A DNA stretch of 64,000 nucleotides from Stereum hirsutum FP-91666 SS1 (taxonomy: Eukaryota; Basidiomycota; Agaricomycetes; Russulales; Stereaceae), in the NCBI RefSeq assembly GCF_000264905.1, contig NW_006763138.1:2008375-2072374 (forward strand), given 5' to 3'. The position numbers and the translations under genes were made by a program. The notes under the pieces were generated by a model. That model searched no databases. It was not told where the DNA came from and worked only from the letters and a program-made list of their open reading frames with translations. Shown piece after piece: positions 1-10,384 of this stretch (its first letter is position 1; each line of letters starts with the position of its first letter).

Positions 1-829
1 AATTTATTGTCTAACATATTTGATATGTAGGTCTGGAAATATACGACTACTTTGTTGCTAAAATGACTCGATAAACATTTGAGCTGGGTGCCTCGATCTT
101 GAGATGCTCACAACCAAGTAGTCCAGTGCCACTGTGGCCCAAAGCCCACAGCTGGGCAAACACAAGTGGTGTGATGTGCGGGCTCCTTACCATAACAAAG
201 GAAATGTCTTGGTCACAGCGGAAATGCTTTATTGCAAGTCGGAAAAATGCACAAGGTACTTTGTCTAAGGTACACGCGAGTTCGAAAAGGTCGAAAAAAG
301 TGTACACAAGTTACGTGCAATTTCCGCGTGCAGAGCAAGTGCAGCAGAGCCATGACATGCATGACATTGGGACATCGGAAGTATTACCTATATACATTTA
401 GCTCTCCCTACTGACTCAGAGAGGAAGAAAGAAGAGAAGGGGTAGCATAGTAGAGCCTCAATTGCATACATTGCCACTGACTCCCACAAGCTTGTCCGTG
501 CCTCAGGCTCCGTAGTATTCTGGAGACCGAATGCTTAAAAGTAAGTATGAAGCCCCGGAGTTTTTTTCAGCAGTCTATGGCAGAGGTATCATGAAAGAGA
601 ATACCATAAAATCGGAGTTTACACAACACCCAGATGCTATGAAAAATGTCCGACCGTGAAACTCTTAACCAAGGTCCTGGTGTGGCGTGCGGGAAGACTC
701 CGTAAAGGGACCACCCTCGACGATGGATATTGAGAAACATTGCCTTGCCCACCTTGAACTACTCCTTCTACTGGCAGGGGCCAAGTTCAGACCGAATAGC
801 AGTCATATTTATGTGTCACCATGGGAAAA
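1..829. other. no gene recognised
   Basis: I see no credible coding sequence here. The short open frames overlap each other on both strands and match no family I know. Around 325 there is a CACAAGTTACGTG stretch resembling one end of the small insertion inside the P450 fragment at 956-1180, which may mark a second, very degraded copy of that repeat. Confidence 0.4.
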
Positions 830-1684
830 ACCATGAGTTTGACTTTGTCTAACCCCCGAAAGTGTGTTTCAGCATCTTCCGAGACAACGGAGATCGCTTG
901 GAAATGTTGTACTGTTCAGCACAATTCTCCCGCCATGATGAGCAACCCGTTCATGATCAGAGAGATGAAGGAAAGGGTGTTTCCACTCCTGCACGCCTCA
1001 CAAGTGCCCTGCACGGGCGCGTTGGGTGTGCGGCATGTTCAATTGTCGCCCAAGTTACTTGGCTCAACACATGTAGCGTGGCAAAATCGCGTGGCCTGCC
1101 ACAAGTACCTTGAACGCGACTTGTGGCAGACGCACGCGACTTCGCCACGTAACTTTGTGAACTACCGGAATCGGAGTATCCCATTAGAGCGATATTGAAA
1201 TCCCATCCCATCCTACCCAAGCGTATCCGTACATGAGCAATCATCTGTCATGATATAAATCTAGGGAGTCATTTACGAACAGGTATACCATCTTGAAGTA
1301 TGATCGGTCCGAGTATATCGCAGATCGTTTCTCGAACAGCGCTTTGGCCGCCTTTGCGGAGTTGACGATGACAGTGTGTGAGCCAGGCACGTGAAATGAC
1401 ACCACATCACCTACAGTGAGATGCAAGGCACTCGTGCGAGTCAGAACAATGCGAAGAGATATGTTTTGAATAAACGTACTGCCGTACAATGTAGACCATT
1501 TACTATACTCCTTGTACGGCTCCTTCGTCGGTAGATCAAGGAGATTTCCTATGATAAGACGAGGTTTGGGTCCTGGATGGTAGGGAAGTCCGGAGAAGTT
1601 TTGCCTTCGGCGAAGGAGAGCCCGCACATATAGAAGAATGCAGATGGATAGGATGAAGAATAAAACAGTCGATCGTGACTCCAT
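830..1684 (-). pseudogene. cytochrome P450, truncated N-terminal fragment
   Basis: This is the 5' part of a P450 closely related to the gene at 15827-18144. Exon 1 (1684-1480) encodes an N-terminal membrane anchor, a proline-rich hinge (LPYHPGPKP) and the IGNLLDLP segment. Exon 2 (1410-1281) encodes VSFHVPGSHTVIVNSAKAAK and SAIYSDR; it is 130 nt, the same length as exon 2 of the paralog. Exon 3 starts at 1212 with GWDFNIALMGYSD and stops being P450-like near 1180. After about 225 bp of foreign sequence, weak C-helix similarity resumes near 955-880 (RVAHHGGRIV). No I-helix, ExxR or haem-cysteine region follows, so three quarters of a P450 (about 500 residues) is missing. The first two introns sit where they do in the paralog and the second uses a GTTCGT donor. 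It cannot make a working enzyme. Confidence 0.85.
956..1180. mobile_element. small insertion inside P450 fragment, possible MITE-like repeat
   Basis: P450 similarity on the minus strand breaks at about 1180 and resumes near 955. Read on the minus strand, the intervening sequence starts with TCACAAAGTTACGTGGC and ends with GGGCACTTGTGA, giving a short imperfect inverted terminal repeat (TCACAA / TTGTGA). Internally there are several copies of ACAAGT, ACTTGTGG and GGCCACGCG-like strings on both strands. It has no coding capacity. I cannot define a clean target-site duplication, so calling it an element is an inference. Confidence 0.35.
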
Positions 1685-3263
1685 CGTTCTCGTTGAGGAC
1701 GAAGATCGAGAGTGTAGCTAGACTGTTGGATACGAGGTCAGCCTCTGATCATCTAGCAGGCTGGCCATTAAAAACAGTCGGCTTCAACGGGTACCAAACA
1801 CGGTAGTATACTGCAAAGAGGTCAGATGGCATGACGAACACCTGCGAAATATTGGCTTAAAATAGGGTGGTTTCAACTCTGAGTGAGACTCCACGTACCT
1901 TTGAAGTGGGAACTGGATCTCATGGGGCATATCATACGCTACATGGCGTCATTATCCGAGGAGATGAAGACGATGTGTATTGGTGTGCCAACGTCACTGC
2001 CGAGCCCTGCAATTTGCCGATAGAACTCATGTCTTGATGTACGGGCATGCATGTAGAACGAATTCCGAGGATGGGATACAGTGTGGATGTAGACATCACT
2101 ACCCGGAAGAGACAGCACCACGGGGCGGCGACAGTCGAAGATACGAGAATTAATGCGGAGCCAATCCAGTGTGGAGCACAAGGATCTCTGAAAAATGGCC
2201 TCACACACTCGTTCCCAGAGAGTATCAGTCGGCTTTCCATAGAGCATGCGCGGAGACGAAAGGGGTAGGACTGTCAATCACAAGTTAGGGGGTTGACGAA
2301 AGAGCACGGAGATGGAAGAGAGGACATACTGGCTCGAAAGGGAAATCATCCGAATCTCCGTCAATATTACCTTCGATCTATTTTTGCGAAAAATGCACGG
2401 TCGTGATGTCTCCTTCTGTTCCTATTTAGGATATATGGGTGTAGGAAAAAATGTTTGGACCATACACGCTACCACAAGTACGTCCGTTTCTGCCACGGAC
2501 ATGCGAAATCTGTATGTGCACTGACATTGGGTCCCCGTATGCCTGTGTGCTCTCACACGCGAAGGCTGTTGTAGTAGGGTTTGTTTTGAGGTTCACCCTT
2601 TGTAAAGTGAGACTGTGTCCATAACGGTACGTGAATGAACCCTTGATCTCATAGAGTACGTTCCTCAGATGGGTTTTGATTTTTATGGGACGACGGAAAT
2701 AGTAAACGATTTCGCACTCTCAGCTGATATTCCATCGCCCCTCGCGTTCCACACTCATAATGACAATGTCTACCACTGAGCATCACACTCCGCTTACGGT
2801 GGCCCTCGGGAGCAAATTCCTTCACGTTCCTTCCATCGTTAGGTGGAGCTTGGCCGAAGACCGAATCTATAGATAATTGATGCTGTTGGTGGCGTGCCAT
2901 CAGGAGTGTCGAAGAGAAGTTTGTGAAGTTTGTCCTAAATATGATCTGAGCCTTCTTGTCGAGAAACGAATGCGTACAACATTGAATATGAAAAAAAGGG
3001 CCAGGAAGGGGACCACGGAAGAGCGACAGATAGTGGGGCCCTTTCGCGACAATCACTTATATCATTGATGAAACGGAGAAATGTTGTCCATCTGGAGACC
3101 TAAAGCCTCGTCACGATCGTCATTAGACAAGTAAAGTAACTCTCTATGTACATTTACATTTCTGTCGTCGCTCTCAACGCACTAAAAATCAATTGAGAAT
3201 GAAGAAGAAGAAGAACGTATACCCGAAACAGCGAACCACATCTACTGACTCGACTTCCATGAT
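1685..3263. other. intergenic, no gene recognised
   Basis: Only unsupported open frames are present. The most plausible is 1939-2277 on the minus strand (112 residues, containing DWLRINSRIFD and SRHEFYRQIAGLG), which has protein-like composition but matches nothing I recognise and has no visible partner exons. A second minus frame at 2649-3056 (135 residues) looks like random translation. Near 3198 there is a short AAGAAG run. Confidence 0.3.
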
Positions 3264-4083
3264 CTAAACCACAAACGGAATATACATATACGGGACATCT
3301 CTAGCCCACTCCTCCCACTCCTCCTCAAACTCTCTCCTCAAATACACGTCCTCCTTCGCCCCCCTTAGAAGCGCATATGCCAAAACCATCACAGACGCAC
3401 AATAATTACCACACAACACCCTCCCTATCTTCTCCGAATATCCCGCCCCACAGTAGAGCCACGACCCATGACCCGTCAACGTCAACAGTCCACCTAATAT
3501 AGTCATATGGCCTCCCGTGTATGCTGGGTGACGAACGATGGAGTAGGGGCCCGTTCGCACAAGCTTGTGTTTCTCCCGGAGAGAGATCTGGAACGTGAAG
3601 TGGACGCCCATCTCACGGAAGCATAGGAAGCGGATGGAGGCTCCAGCTAGGATGAGAGCCATACCGAGGATGAATGTAGGCGTGATCGTGGCGATGTCTT
3701 CCAAGGATGAGGGTGACGGGCGTGTCGTTTTCATGCCTGGATCCGTATAGCAAGATGCGATGGCAATGGCTTCGGATGCAGCTAACATCCAGTACGATAT
3801 CTGTGCGTGCAGCGCATTGCTTGAGTACTTATTTCGAAGAAATAACAGAGTGCCGTCGATGTGCGTATGACGAAGGACTCACTCTGGTCCAGGTAGTGAC
3901 GTGCACGATGGCCATTTCGTAAAAACCATAGAGACTCCGGACATTCGTCCCCGTTCGTTTGTGCTCGCTTGCAGTCGGAGGAGACTGTGGTGGGGTATAT
4001 GTATGATTGTAGATCAACGCTGTTACAAAGATGAGGAAGACTTTGAGTAACATTATTGCTGGCGGTAGGGTTCCGAACGTCAA
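3264..4083 (-). CDS. isoprenylcysteine O-methyltransferase-like membrane protein (copy 1)
   Basis: Two exons, 4083-3883 and 3800-3264, joined in phase 0 across an 82-bp intron, give about 245 residues. The C-terminal half carries the signature of the ICMT / phospholipid N-methyltransferase superfamily: LVRTGPYSIVRHPAYTGG (the GPY..xRHPxY..G AdoMet-binding segment) and the C-terminal REFEEEWEEWARDVPYMYIPF. Hydrophobic stretches throughout indicate a multi-pass membrane protein, probably in the ER. ICMT enzymes methylate the C-terminal prenylcysteine of CAAX proteins such as Ras and mating pheromones; this divergent fungal branch is not assigned a substrate here. A second copy with the same intron position lies just upstream (4635-5401). 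The first ATG at 4083 is used, although an internal Met aligns with the start of the paralog. Confidence 0.82.
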
Positions 4084-4634
4084 ACGGTGAACGCCTTCGT
4101 TATAAGAGCATTCTTTACCGTTGACTAGGGGGGATCTATTACAGTGATGAATTAATGATTCGGCTAAGACCCGAACAACGCAATGACAGCATATCCCTCC
4201 TAAAGCAGGAGTGATGGTGCATTCTATGACAGCTGTTTTCAGAATCGTAGTCGCGCCCGCTTTTTTGTTCGATGGAGCGGTCGGAGCTTCTGACGCAACC
4301 AGCTACCGTTTCAGGACGCAAGCGCCGATGCTTACGTTCCTACGAAGGGCCACACCTGCCCTCATAATAGCAACACAGGCATTGAGACATATTTATCGGG
4401 ACTTACACTCTAAGGGCTTGCTAAGGCATACAAGAGTGCTCTGGCCCAGCCTATGGCGAGCCTATCGGAAGCACCGGGTGAGGCTCCGAGTGGGGCCAAG
4501 CTCCATCAACGAAAATCCTACATAGATGCGACTACAATTCTGAAAACAGCTGGAATACTGAATGCGCCTGAATCGAATTTCCGGAGAGAGTGAACATACC
4601 ACACGGAGTAGCGGCCACACACGAACTCAAGAAT
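4084..4634. other. spacer between the two ICMT-like genes
   Basis: About 550 bp separates the 3' end of the upstream paralog from the start of the downstream one. It should hold the promoter of the downstream copy. No conserved coding sequence or obvious promoter motif was identified. Confidence 0.4.
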
Positions 4635-5401
4635 TTAAACGACAAAAGGAATATACCTATACGGAACGTCTCTCGCCCACCGGTCCCATTCCTCCCCGAA
4701 CTCGCTCTTCAAATACACGTCCTCCTTCGCCCCTCGCACCGACGCATATCCCAGAACCATCACCGACATAGCATAACTCCCGCCTAGCACCGTTCCCATC
4801 TTCGTCGTATATCCCGCTCCGCTGTACCACCATGACCCACTCCCCATCAACGTCAACAGTCCACCGAGGAGGAGCATCTGGCCACCAGCGTATGCGGGGT
4901 GGCGTACTATGGAGTAGGGCCATGTGCGGACGAGTTTGTGGTCCGAGCGTAGAGAGAGTTTGAATGCGTAGTGGACGCCCAGCTTGTGGAAGCAAACGAA
5001 GCGAATGGAGGCTCCTATGAGGACGAGGCAGGTTCCGACGACGAAGGTGGGTGTGATCACGCCAATATCCTGCATCGGTATTCCGTTCGGGTCGAATTTT
5101 GAGTGTGCGAGGTGTAAAGCGACGAGGGTGACAATTTCGCGTGCCGCTAACATCCAGTACGACACCTGTATGGCCACAATTGACTACATGTCATGAACAG
5201 CAGAGAAATACTACGGTGATGGGTACTCACCCTAGTCCACACAGCTACATGCAAAATGCTCATCTCGTACAGACCGGATATGCTCTTGGCATCTGTTCCT
5301 GTTCGCTTATGCTCGGTTGCACTCGGGGGAGGCTGGGGCGGGGCATTCGCGCGATCATAGATGCAGGCTATAGCGCAAATGACGAGAATATTGAGCATCA
5401 T
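4635..5401 (-). CDS. isoprenylcysteine O-methyltransferase-like membrane protein (copy 2)
   Basis: Two exons, 5401-5231 and 5165-4635, separated by a 65-bp intron in phase 0, give about 233 residues. It has the same architecture as copy 1: LVRTWPYSIVRHPAYAGG, then a C-terminal SEFGEEWDRWARDVPYRYIPF. The two proteins share most of their motifs, the intron position and phase, and a conserved PSATEHKRTGTD-type segment after the first hydrophobic stretch, so they arose by tandem duplication. Both are on the minus strand and are probably transcribed separately, given the ~550-bp gap. The start codon (Met-Met-Leu) begins a hydrophobic segment. The substrate is unknown; prenylcysteine methylation is the family function, not shown for this branch. 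Confidence 0.82.
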
Positions 5402-5916
5402 GAAGCTGAGAGAACGGTGCAGATTAACGAAGCAAAAAAAGGCTCTTCATGATTGGACGTTCAAGTGATATTCGGTTTCGATAAACTTACCAAGGCATGC
5501 CCCGAACAGCGTGTCATGGCGCTCCCAGGACTCTCTCAAAATAGTAAAAGTAATTCTCGATGTACTTGGTGACATGCCTTATCATGCTGCAGGTCTCGTA
5601 TATCCTGATCTCGAGTGTCTGCGCTATGAAAGGCAATGCATTCGACCTGCACCGACCAAACTTTAGTTCAGGTGCCGTGCACTGATCTTCTATGATACTG
5701 AAGAGGTTCATGAGTAGTATCCGCCGAGAGCTCTAGTAGCCACCTATGTAGTAGAACACGCTAGCAAGCCTGCTGAGAACTGAGAACATCGAAGCTTTCG
5801 ATAGTAGAGGCGAGAGTTGGTCGAGAGGTAAGAGCAAGACGGAATTAGCCGAGAGTCAGAGAACGGGACGCTAGCATATGACGTCACGCGCATCGTTTGG
5901 CGCTGCCGTCAACAAA
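5402..5916. other. intergenic, nothing recognised
   Basis: This is the sequence between the second ICMT-like gene and the palindromic element. A short minus-strand frame at 5514-5711 has no support. The left flank of the element contains AACAAA at 5911-5916, which also occurs just past the right end. Confidence 0.4.
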
Positions 5917-6100
5917 CACGGCGGGGGAACCACTATTTAGAGCACGCTAAAGGCATTTCTATTGCGAAATCTATATTTTATACATAGAGGGAAAAATGCA
6001 GTCATCTAAATACCATATTTAGCGTAGTTTGATGTGTAATCTATAGTTTTGCTTTGGATTTTGCTTCAGAGCTTCCCATGTCGGAGGCTGATGAAGGAAT

Positions 6101-6530
6101 ATGGACCCGAACGAATAATGATATTTGGACTAGACTTTACAGCCCTCCAAAGGAAGAGCTATATATTTTATTTTGATCACAATATTGCGGCAGTGAATGC
6201 CAGCCTTTGGAGTGCTCGATTTGGTGCACCAAAGATAAACAATCGAGCTCGATATGGAGCTCGCTATAGTTCAACTTTAGAGTAAATCAGCCACGTGGCA
6301 CGCTCTGATTGGCTGGCTAATCAACGAACCTCTAAAGTTTAACTATAGCGAGCTCCATATCGAGCTCAATTGTTTATCTCTGGCGCACCAAGTTGAGCAC
6401 TCCAAAGGCTGGCTTTCACCGCCGCAATATTGTCATCAAAGTAAAATATATAGATCTTCCTTTGGAGGACTGTAAAGTCTAGTCCAAGTATTATCATTCG
6501 TTCGGGTCCATATTCTTTCATCAGCCTCCG
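6101..6530 (+). repeat. 430-bp exact direct repeat, left copy
   Basis: Compared base by base with 7033-7462, this copy shows no difference that I can see. It ends exactly where the run of undetermined bases begins, which points to two overlapping contig ends placed on either side of a gap, not to two genomic copies. Confidence 0.85.
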
Positions 6531-6735
6531 NNNNNNNNNNNNNNNNNNNNNNNNNNNNNNNNNNNNNNNNNNNNNNNNNNNNNNNNNNNNNNNNNNNNNN
6601 NNNNNNNNNNNNNNNNNNNNNNNNNNNNNNNNNNNNNNNNNNNNNNNNNNNNNNNNNNNNNNNNNNNNNNNNNNNNNNNNNNNNNNNNNNNNNNNNNNNN
6701 NNNNNNNNNNNNNNNNNNNNNNNNNNNNNNNNNNN
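6531..6735. other. assembly gap (205 N)
   Basis: A run of 205 undetermined bases lies inside the palindromic element. Long inverted repeats commonly break short-read assembly, which fits its position. Confidence 0.99.
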
Positions 6736-7032
6736 CTTTGTGATGTGCTAGTCTCGTCTCATGTATGTACATAGCTTGTTCTATATCAGCAATATATAGC
6801 TTTTACCAGCAAAACTGGTCAATAAGTTTGAAGGATATTGTGCTCTATCTGGTGCTCTACAAGAAAAATGAAGTGATCTATTGTGCTCTATCATGCTCTA
6901 TCTCGTGCCTCCCAGAAGGCAGGTCTAAAAAGAATAGACGAGAATAGATACTGTCAAACGATCTATTTGTGTCTACCGGTAGACCGAGTAGACCGAAATA
7001 GTTAGGTTTAGCCAAATGCGGTCTTGCTGATG
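6736..7032. other. unique sequence between the gap and the right repeat copy
   Basis: About 300 bp that belong to neither arm of the element. It contains repeated GTGCTCTA(T/C) strings near 6838-6900 and a short palindrome GTCTACCGGTAGAC near 6973. It may be a nested insertion, or a contig end placed wrongly during scaffolding. No gene was recognised. Confidence 0.4.
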
Positions 7033-7462
7033 ATGGACCCGAACGAATAATGATATTTGGACTAGACTTTACAGCCCTCCAAAGGAAGAGCTATATATTT
7101 TATTTTGATCACAATATTGCGGCAGTGAATGCCAGCCTTTGGAGTGCTCGATTTGGTGCACCAAAGATAAACAATCGAGCTCGATATGGAGCTCGCTATA
7201 GTTCAACTTTAGAGTAAATCAGCCACGTGGCACGCTCTGATTGGCTGGCTAATCAACGAACCTCTAAAGTTTAACTATAGCGAGCTCCATATCGAGCTCA
7301 ATTGTTTATCTCTGGCGCACCAAGTTGAGCACTCCAAAGGCTGGCTTTCACCGCCGCAATATTGTCATCAAAGTAAAATATATAGATCTTCCTTTGGAGG
7401 ACTGTAAAGTCTAGTCCAAGTATTATCATTCGTTCGGGTCCATATTCTTTCATCAGCCTCCG
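7033..7462 (+). repeat. 430-bp exact direct repeat, right copy
   Basis: Identical to 6101-6530 with an offset of 932 bp; it then continues uninterrupted into the right arm of the foldback element. See the left copy for the interpretation as an assembly artefact. Confidence 0.85.
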
Positions 7463-7679
7463 ACATGGGAAGCTCTGAAGCAAAATCCAAAGCAAAACTA
7501 TAGATTACACATCAAACTACGCTAAATATGGTATTTGGATGACTGCATTTTTCCCTCTATGTATAAAATATAGATTTCGCAATAGAAATGCCTTTAGCGT
7601 GCTCTAAATAGTGGTTCCCCCGCCGTGAAACAAAGTTTGCCTGCGTGTATAATCTTTCGTTGAGGACAGAGCCTGATTC

Positions 7680-8240
7680 CTAACCTCTCTCGTACTCCTC
7701 TCTCGCGCTCTAACCTCCGTCGGCTTCAACATAACACATCAATTCGCTTTCGAGGTATTCATTATCCATGCCACATGCTCCATCCGTCATCGAGGCGATG
7801 CTCGAAGCCCCTCTCTGGACCTCAATATTGAATACTGAGAGGTTAAAGACACTGTCCATAGTTTTTGGTGACTCGATGCAGGCGGAGAACGTAGGAAAGG
7901 CGTTTGAGGAAATTGGGGAGTGATTGGATTTATTGATACATGATGCGGGACGGTGAGTCTTCGTTCGCCACTTGGTGGTGGTGTGAACGGTCCCACTGAA
8001 CTATGGCTACATCTGGGACTCAGGCTGGCGAGACCGTTGGATAATGACGAGCATAAGATCTCTGTTTCGTCCAAGACAAAGTGCGTCTTCCCCACGTTTC
8101 CAAGGTTCAAGCAGTGCTCCCGTCCACTAATTGTTTGACGTTTTGAACTCACATCGCCTCTATGCTATTCAATCTCGAACTTCGCCCCCTGCTGAAGTGT
8201 ACAATGGCTACCCATCCTGGCACCTGTATCTTCAAAGTGA
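7680..8240 (+). pseudogene. decayed sequence related to 13110-13700, possible short-chain dehydrogenase remnant (copy 1)
   Basis: This stretch aligns with 13110-13700 at many points (for example ATTCAATCTCGAACTT here and CTTCGATCTCGAACTT there), with indels that break every frame. On the plus strand one frame reads FEEIGE followed by LDLLIHDAG, and the other copy reads VHLLINNVG at the same place. This resembles the LVNNAG motif after beta-strand 4 of short-chain dehydrogenases, but no glycine-rich TGxxxGxG or YxxxK site is intact. The SDR label is therefore tentative; that the two copies are related and decayed is firmer. Confidence 0.35.
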
Positions 8241-10384
8241 GTAAATATCTGTGTTATTCGCTCCTGTTGTGGCCGTCGTCGCGTTCTTTTGGGGCTGACT
8301 TGGCCAATACACTTATCGAAGATCGTGCACCTTCACCACCTACGCTCCCGTCCCTCAAGGCATTAAGTTCGACTCGCTCGACTCTTTGAACAGAGGACTT
8401 CGAGAAACGATTGACTTCAGCTCCACTCGGGCTTGTGAGTGTAAGCGCCTCCAACCTCCCCCACCACTAGCACGCGTTCTTACCGCCTTGTCTACCTGAT
8501 TGATAATTTAAAATTATTGCATTCGTTCTTAATCGGGCTCTTGATCACAGATCTCTTCATGCAGGAGGTCCACAGGCGGCGAGACATCGGGGGCGTCCTT
8601 GCGATACAGAGAGCTTGTCACTCCGTCTGTGTTCAAGACGCCTACGTTCAGCGTACCCCTTCAATACATCTACTTTGCTCTCATACCCATACCTACGGTC
8701 GTCACGGGGCTCTAATCTCCAAGGCGGCAGCACCCTTTCATCAACCGAGTTTAGAGGTGCTACTGAAGCGTTTTGATGTGGAGAGTAGGTCTCCAGGTGC
8801 TGGGGCCAAAGGCGTAGGTGCTGGCGGTTTCGTAGGGAATAGTACCTTGTAGGGTAGGAGGGCTGCCTGGATGGGGTGGCGTGACCGGTATGTTTCTTCT
8901 GTATATATCGATTCCGGATTTGCATTTACGATTGCACTGGTCCGCGTAGACGCCTTCACATCGACGTTGAGTTGCACGTCTGAAATTATACCAGATTCGT
9001 TGTTCGACGGTTTGTGTATACCGAGGGGTGAGGAAAGCATGTTTCGTACACGAACAAATGACGGCTAACGCGCTGCCTCCACATCCTCCTGTACACCTTC
9101 CAGTTCCGGTTCCACTGTAGCTTCAACCCCTGTTGACTCAGGACCCCGATCACAGTCGCAAAACTGAGCGACACACTTGCTTGTTTCCAAGGCTAGGTCT
9201 TCATCTTCGTTTGAGAAGATAGATTGCTTAGCCTCTGAGGCGATGAATATTCAAGATCAAGCCAGGGTCGGCGGCGTGTGGCGTTGCGCCTGGGCAGATG
9301 GGGCGTACTTATTCCGAGTCAACTTGCGAGCGCCCCCGCTCTCCCTGTGTCCCAACATCGAGTATTTGCCTGTAGGCATATTTATAAAACTGGTACGTCT
9401 TGCTTCCCGCAGAGGAGCCATCTACTGCGCAGGCTCTCATCTTGTTCATCTGTGAAAATTGGTCCTGATTCGAGAAAACTTGATAGTTGCCCGCTGTATC
9501 AAATTAGATTGCGATGTAAGTTCCATCCCTTTGGGAATCGGTCATTCCCACAATGACAGTAGGAGCGGGAGTACACATCTGACATCATAGCATGGACCAT
9601 CGCATGATCCGACGGTTATAGGGAGATGCGAGTCCATCCACCATCGAAGCGAATCGCGTGCACACTTGGGACAAATGACCGAACAGAGTTGTGGGTTTCG
9701 AAGCTGACTCCCTAAGTAGAGTCACCTCGGTGACCGACTCGACAATGGCATCACCACTCAGAACGGTAACTGCAATGCTTGACTTGCACAGCGTCGTAAC
9801 CACTAAGCGTCTCCGCGAATTCAAAATGATATTCGTGAACTGATTCCATCCCTTCCCTCCTCTCGCTTTGAGAAGTCTGCGGCGTGTGGTTGCCGCCCTC
9901 TATCTTCAGGCGAGCATTTATTTGAGTGAGGACCGAAACCACTCTGTAGGGGTGATGGGCCCTACCTCATGAAAAGCCGATTCAGCTGCATTTTCGGACA
10001 GTATTTGGCTTATATTCAATATTCGAATTCGTTGCAAGTGCTACAGACTGGAATGTAGTTCCTGGTACACCGTTTATTCAAAAACGGATGGCGATGCTCG
10101 AGAGATTGAGATGGTTGTCCCGTACATCCTTGATCAACTTTTTCGTCCTGATTTGGCGACCCATTGCTCTGATCTTGATATGAACTGTCACATTGGCGTT
10201 CAAGGAACGGAATAATGGGCGAGTACATAGATGCGGTGACACTCACGGAGACTCTGCGTGCCTACGTGCGTTCGGGATTCTGAATGCCTTTCCCAGTGCG
10301 CTCAATCATCGCCGCAATCATGCCTCGCCACAGACGTTTTCTATTTATCACTTGTCGCCTTTCACCCTCACACACCTCTACACC
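8241..10384. other. intergenic, no gene recognised
   Basis: About 2.1 kb upstream of the fucosyltransferase-like gene. Open frames on both strands (such as 8557-8925 minus, 8741-9040 minus and 9177-9455 plus) overlap each other and have no domain or splice context. It should contain the promoter of the gene starting at 10385, but I recognise no specific element. Confidence 0.35.

Larger units (their letters stand above)
5917..7627. mobile_element. long inverted-repeat (foldback/MITE-like) element, assembled around a gap
   Basis: The left end starts CACGGCGGGGGAACC and the right end at 7627 is its reverse complement (GGTTCCCCCGCCGTG). The arms, about 350-370 bp each, run from 5917 to about 6290 and from about 7260 to 7627 as near-perfect inverted repeats around a centre (GCCACGTGGCACGCTCTGATTGGC) that appears twice. 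There is no coding capacity, as expected for a non-autonomous foldback element. An AACAAA string lies at both borders and may be the target-site duplication. As assembled, the element is interrupted by 205 undetermined bases and 297 bp of other sequence, and its middle 430 bp are duplicated exactly. A single ~1-kb or shorter palindrome in the real genome is the simplest reading. Element family not recognised. Confidence 0.75.

Noticed and set aside
957..1244. 95-residue minus-strand frame as an independent gene
   Set aside because: Its first residues are P450 exon 3 and the rest is the inserted repeat, so it is a chimera of the pseudogene and the insertion.
2649..3056. 135-residue minus-strand frame upstream of the ICMT-like pair
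   Set aside because: Random-looking composition and an overlapping plus-strand frame; no family resemblance.
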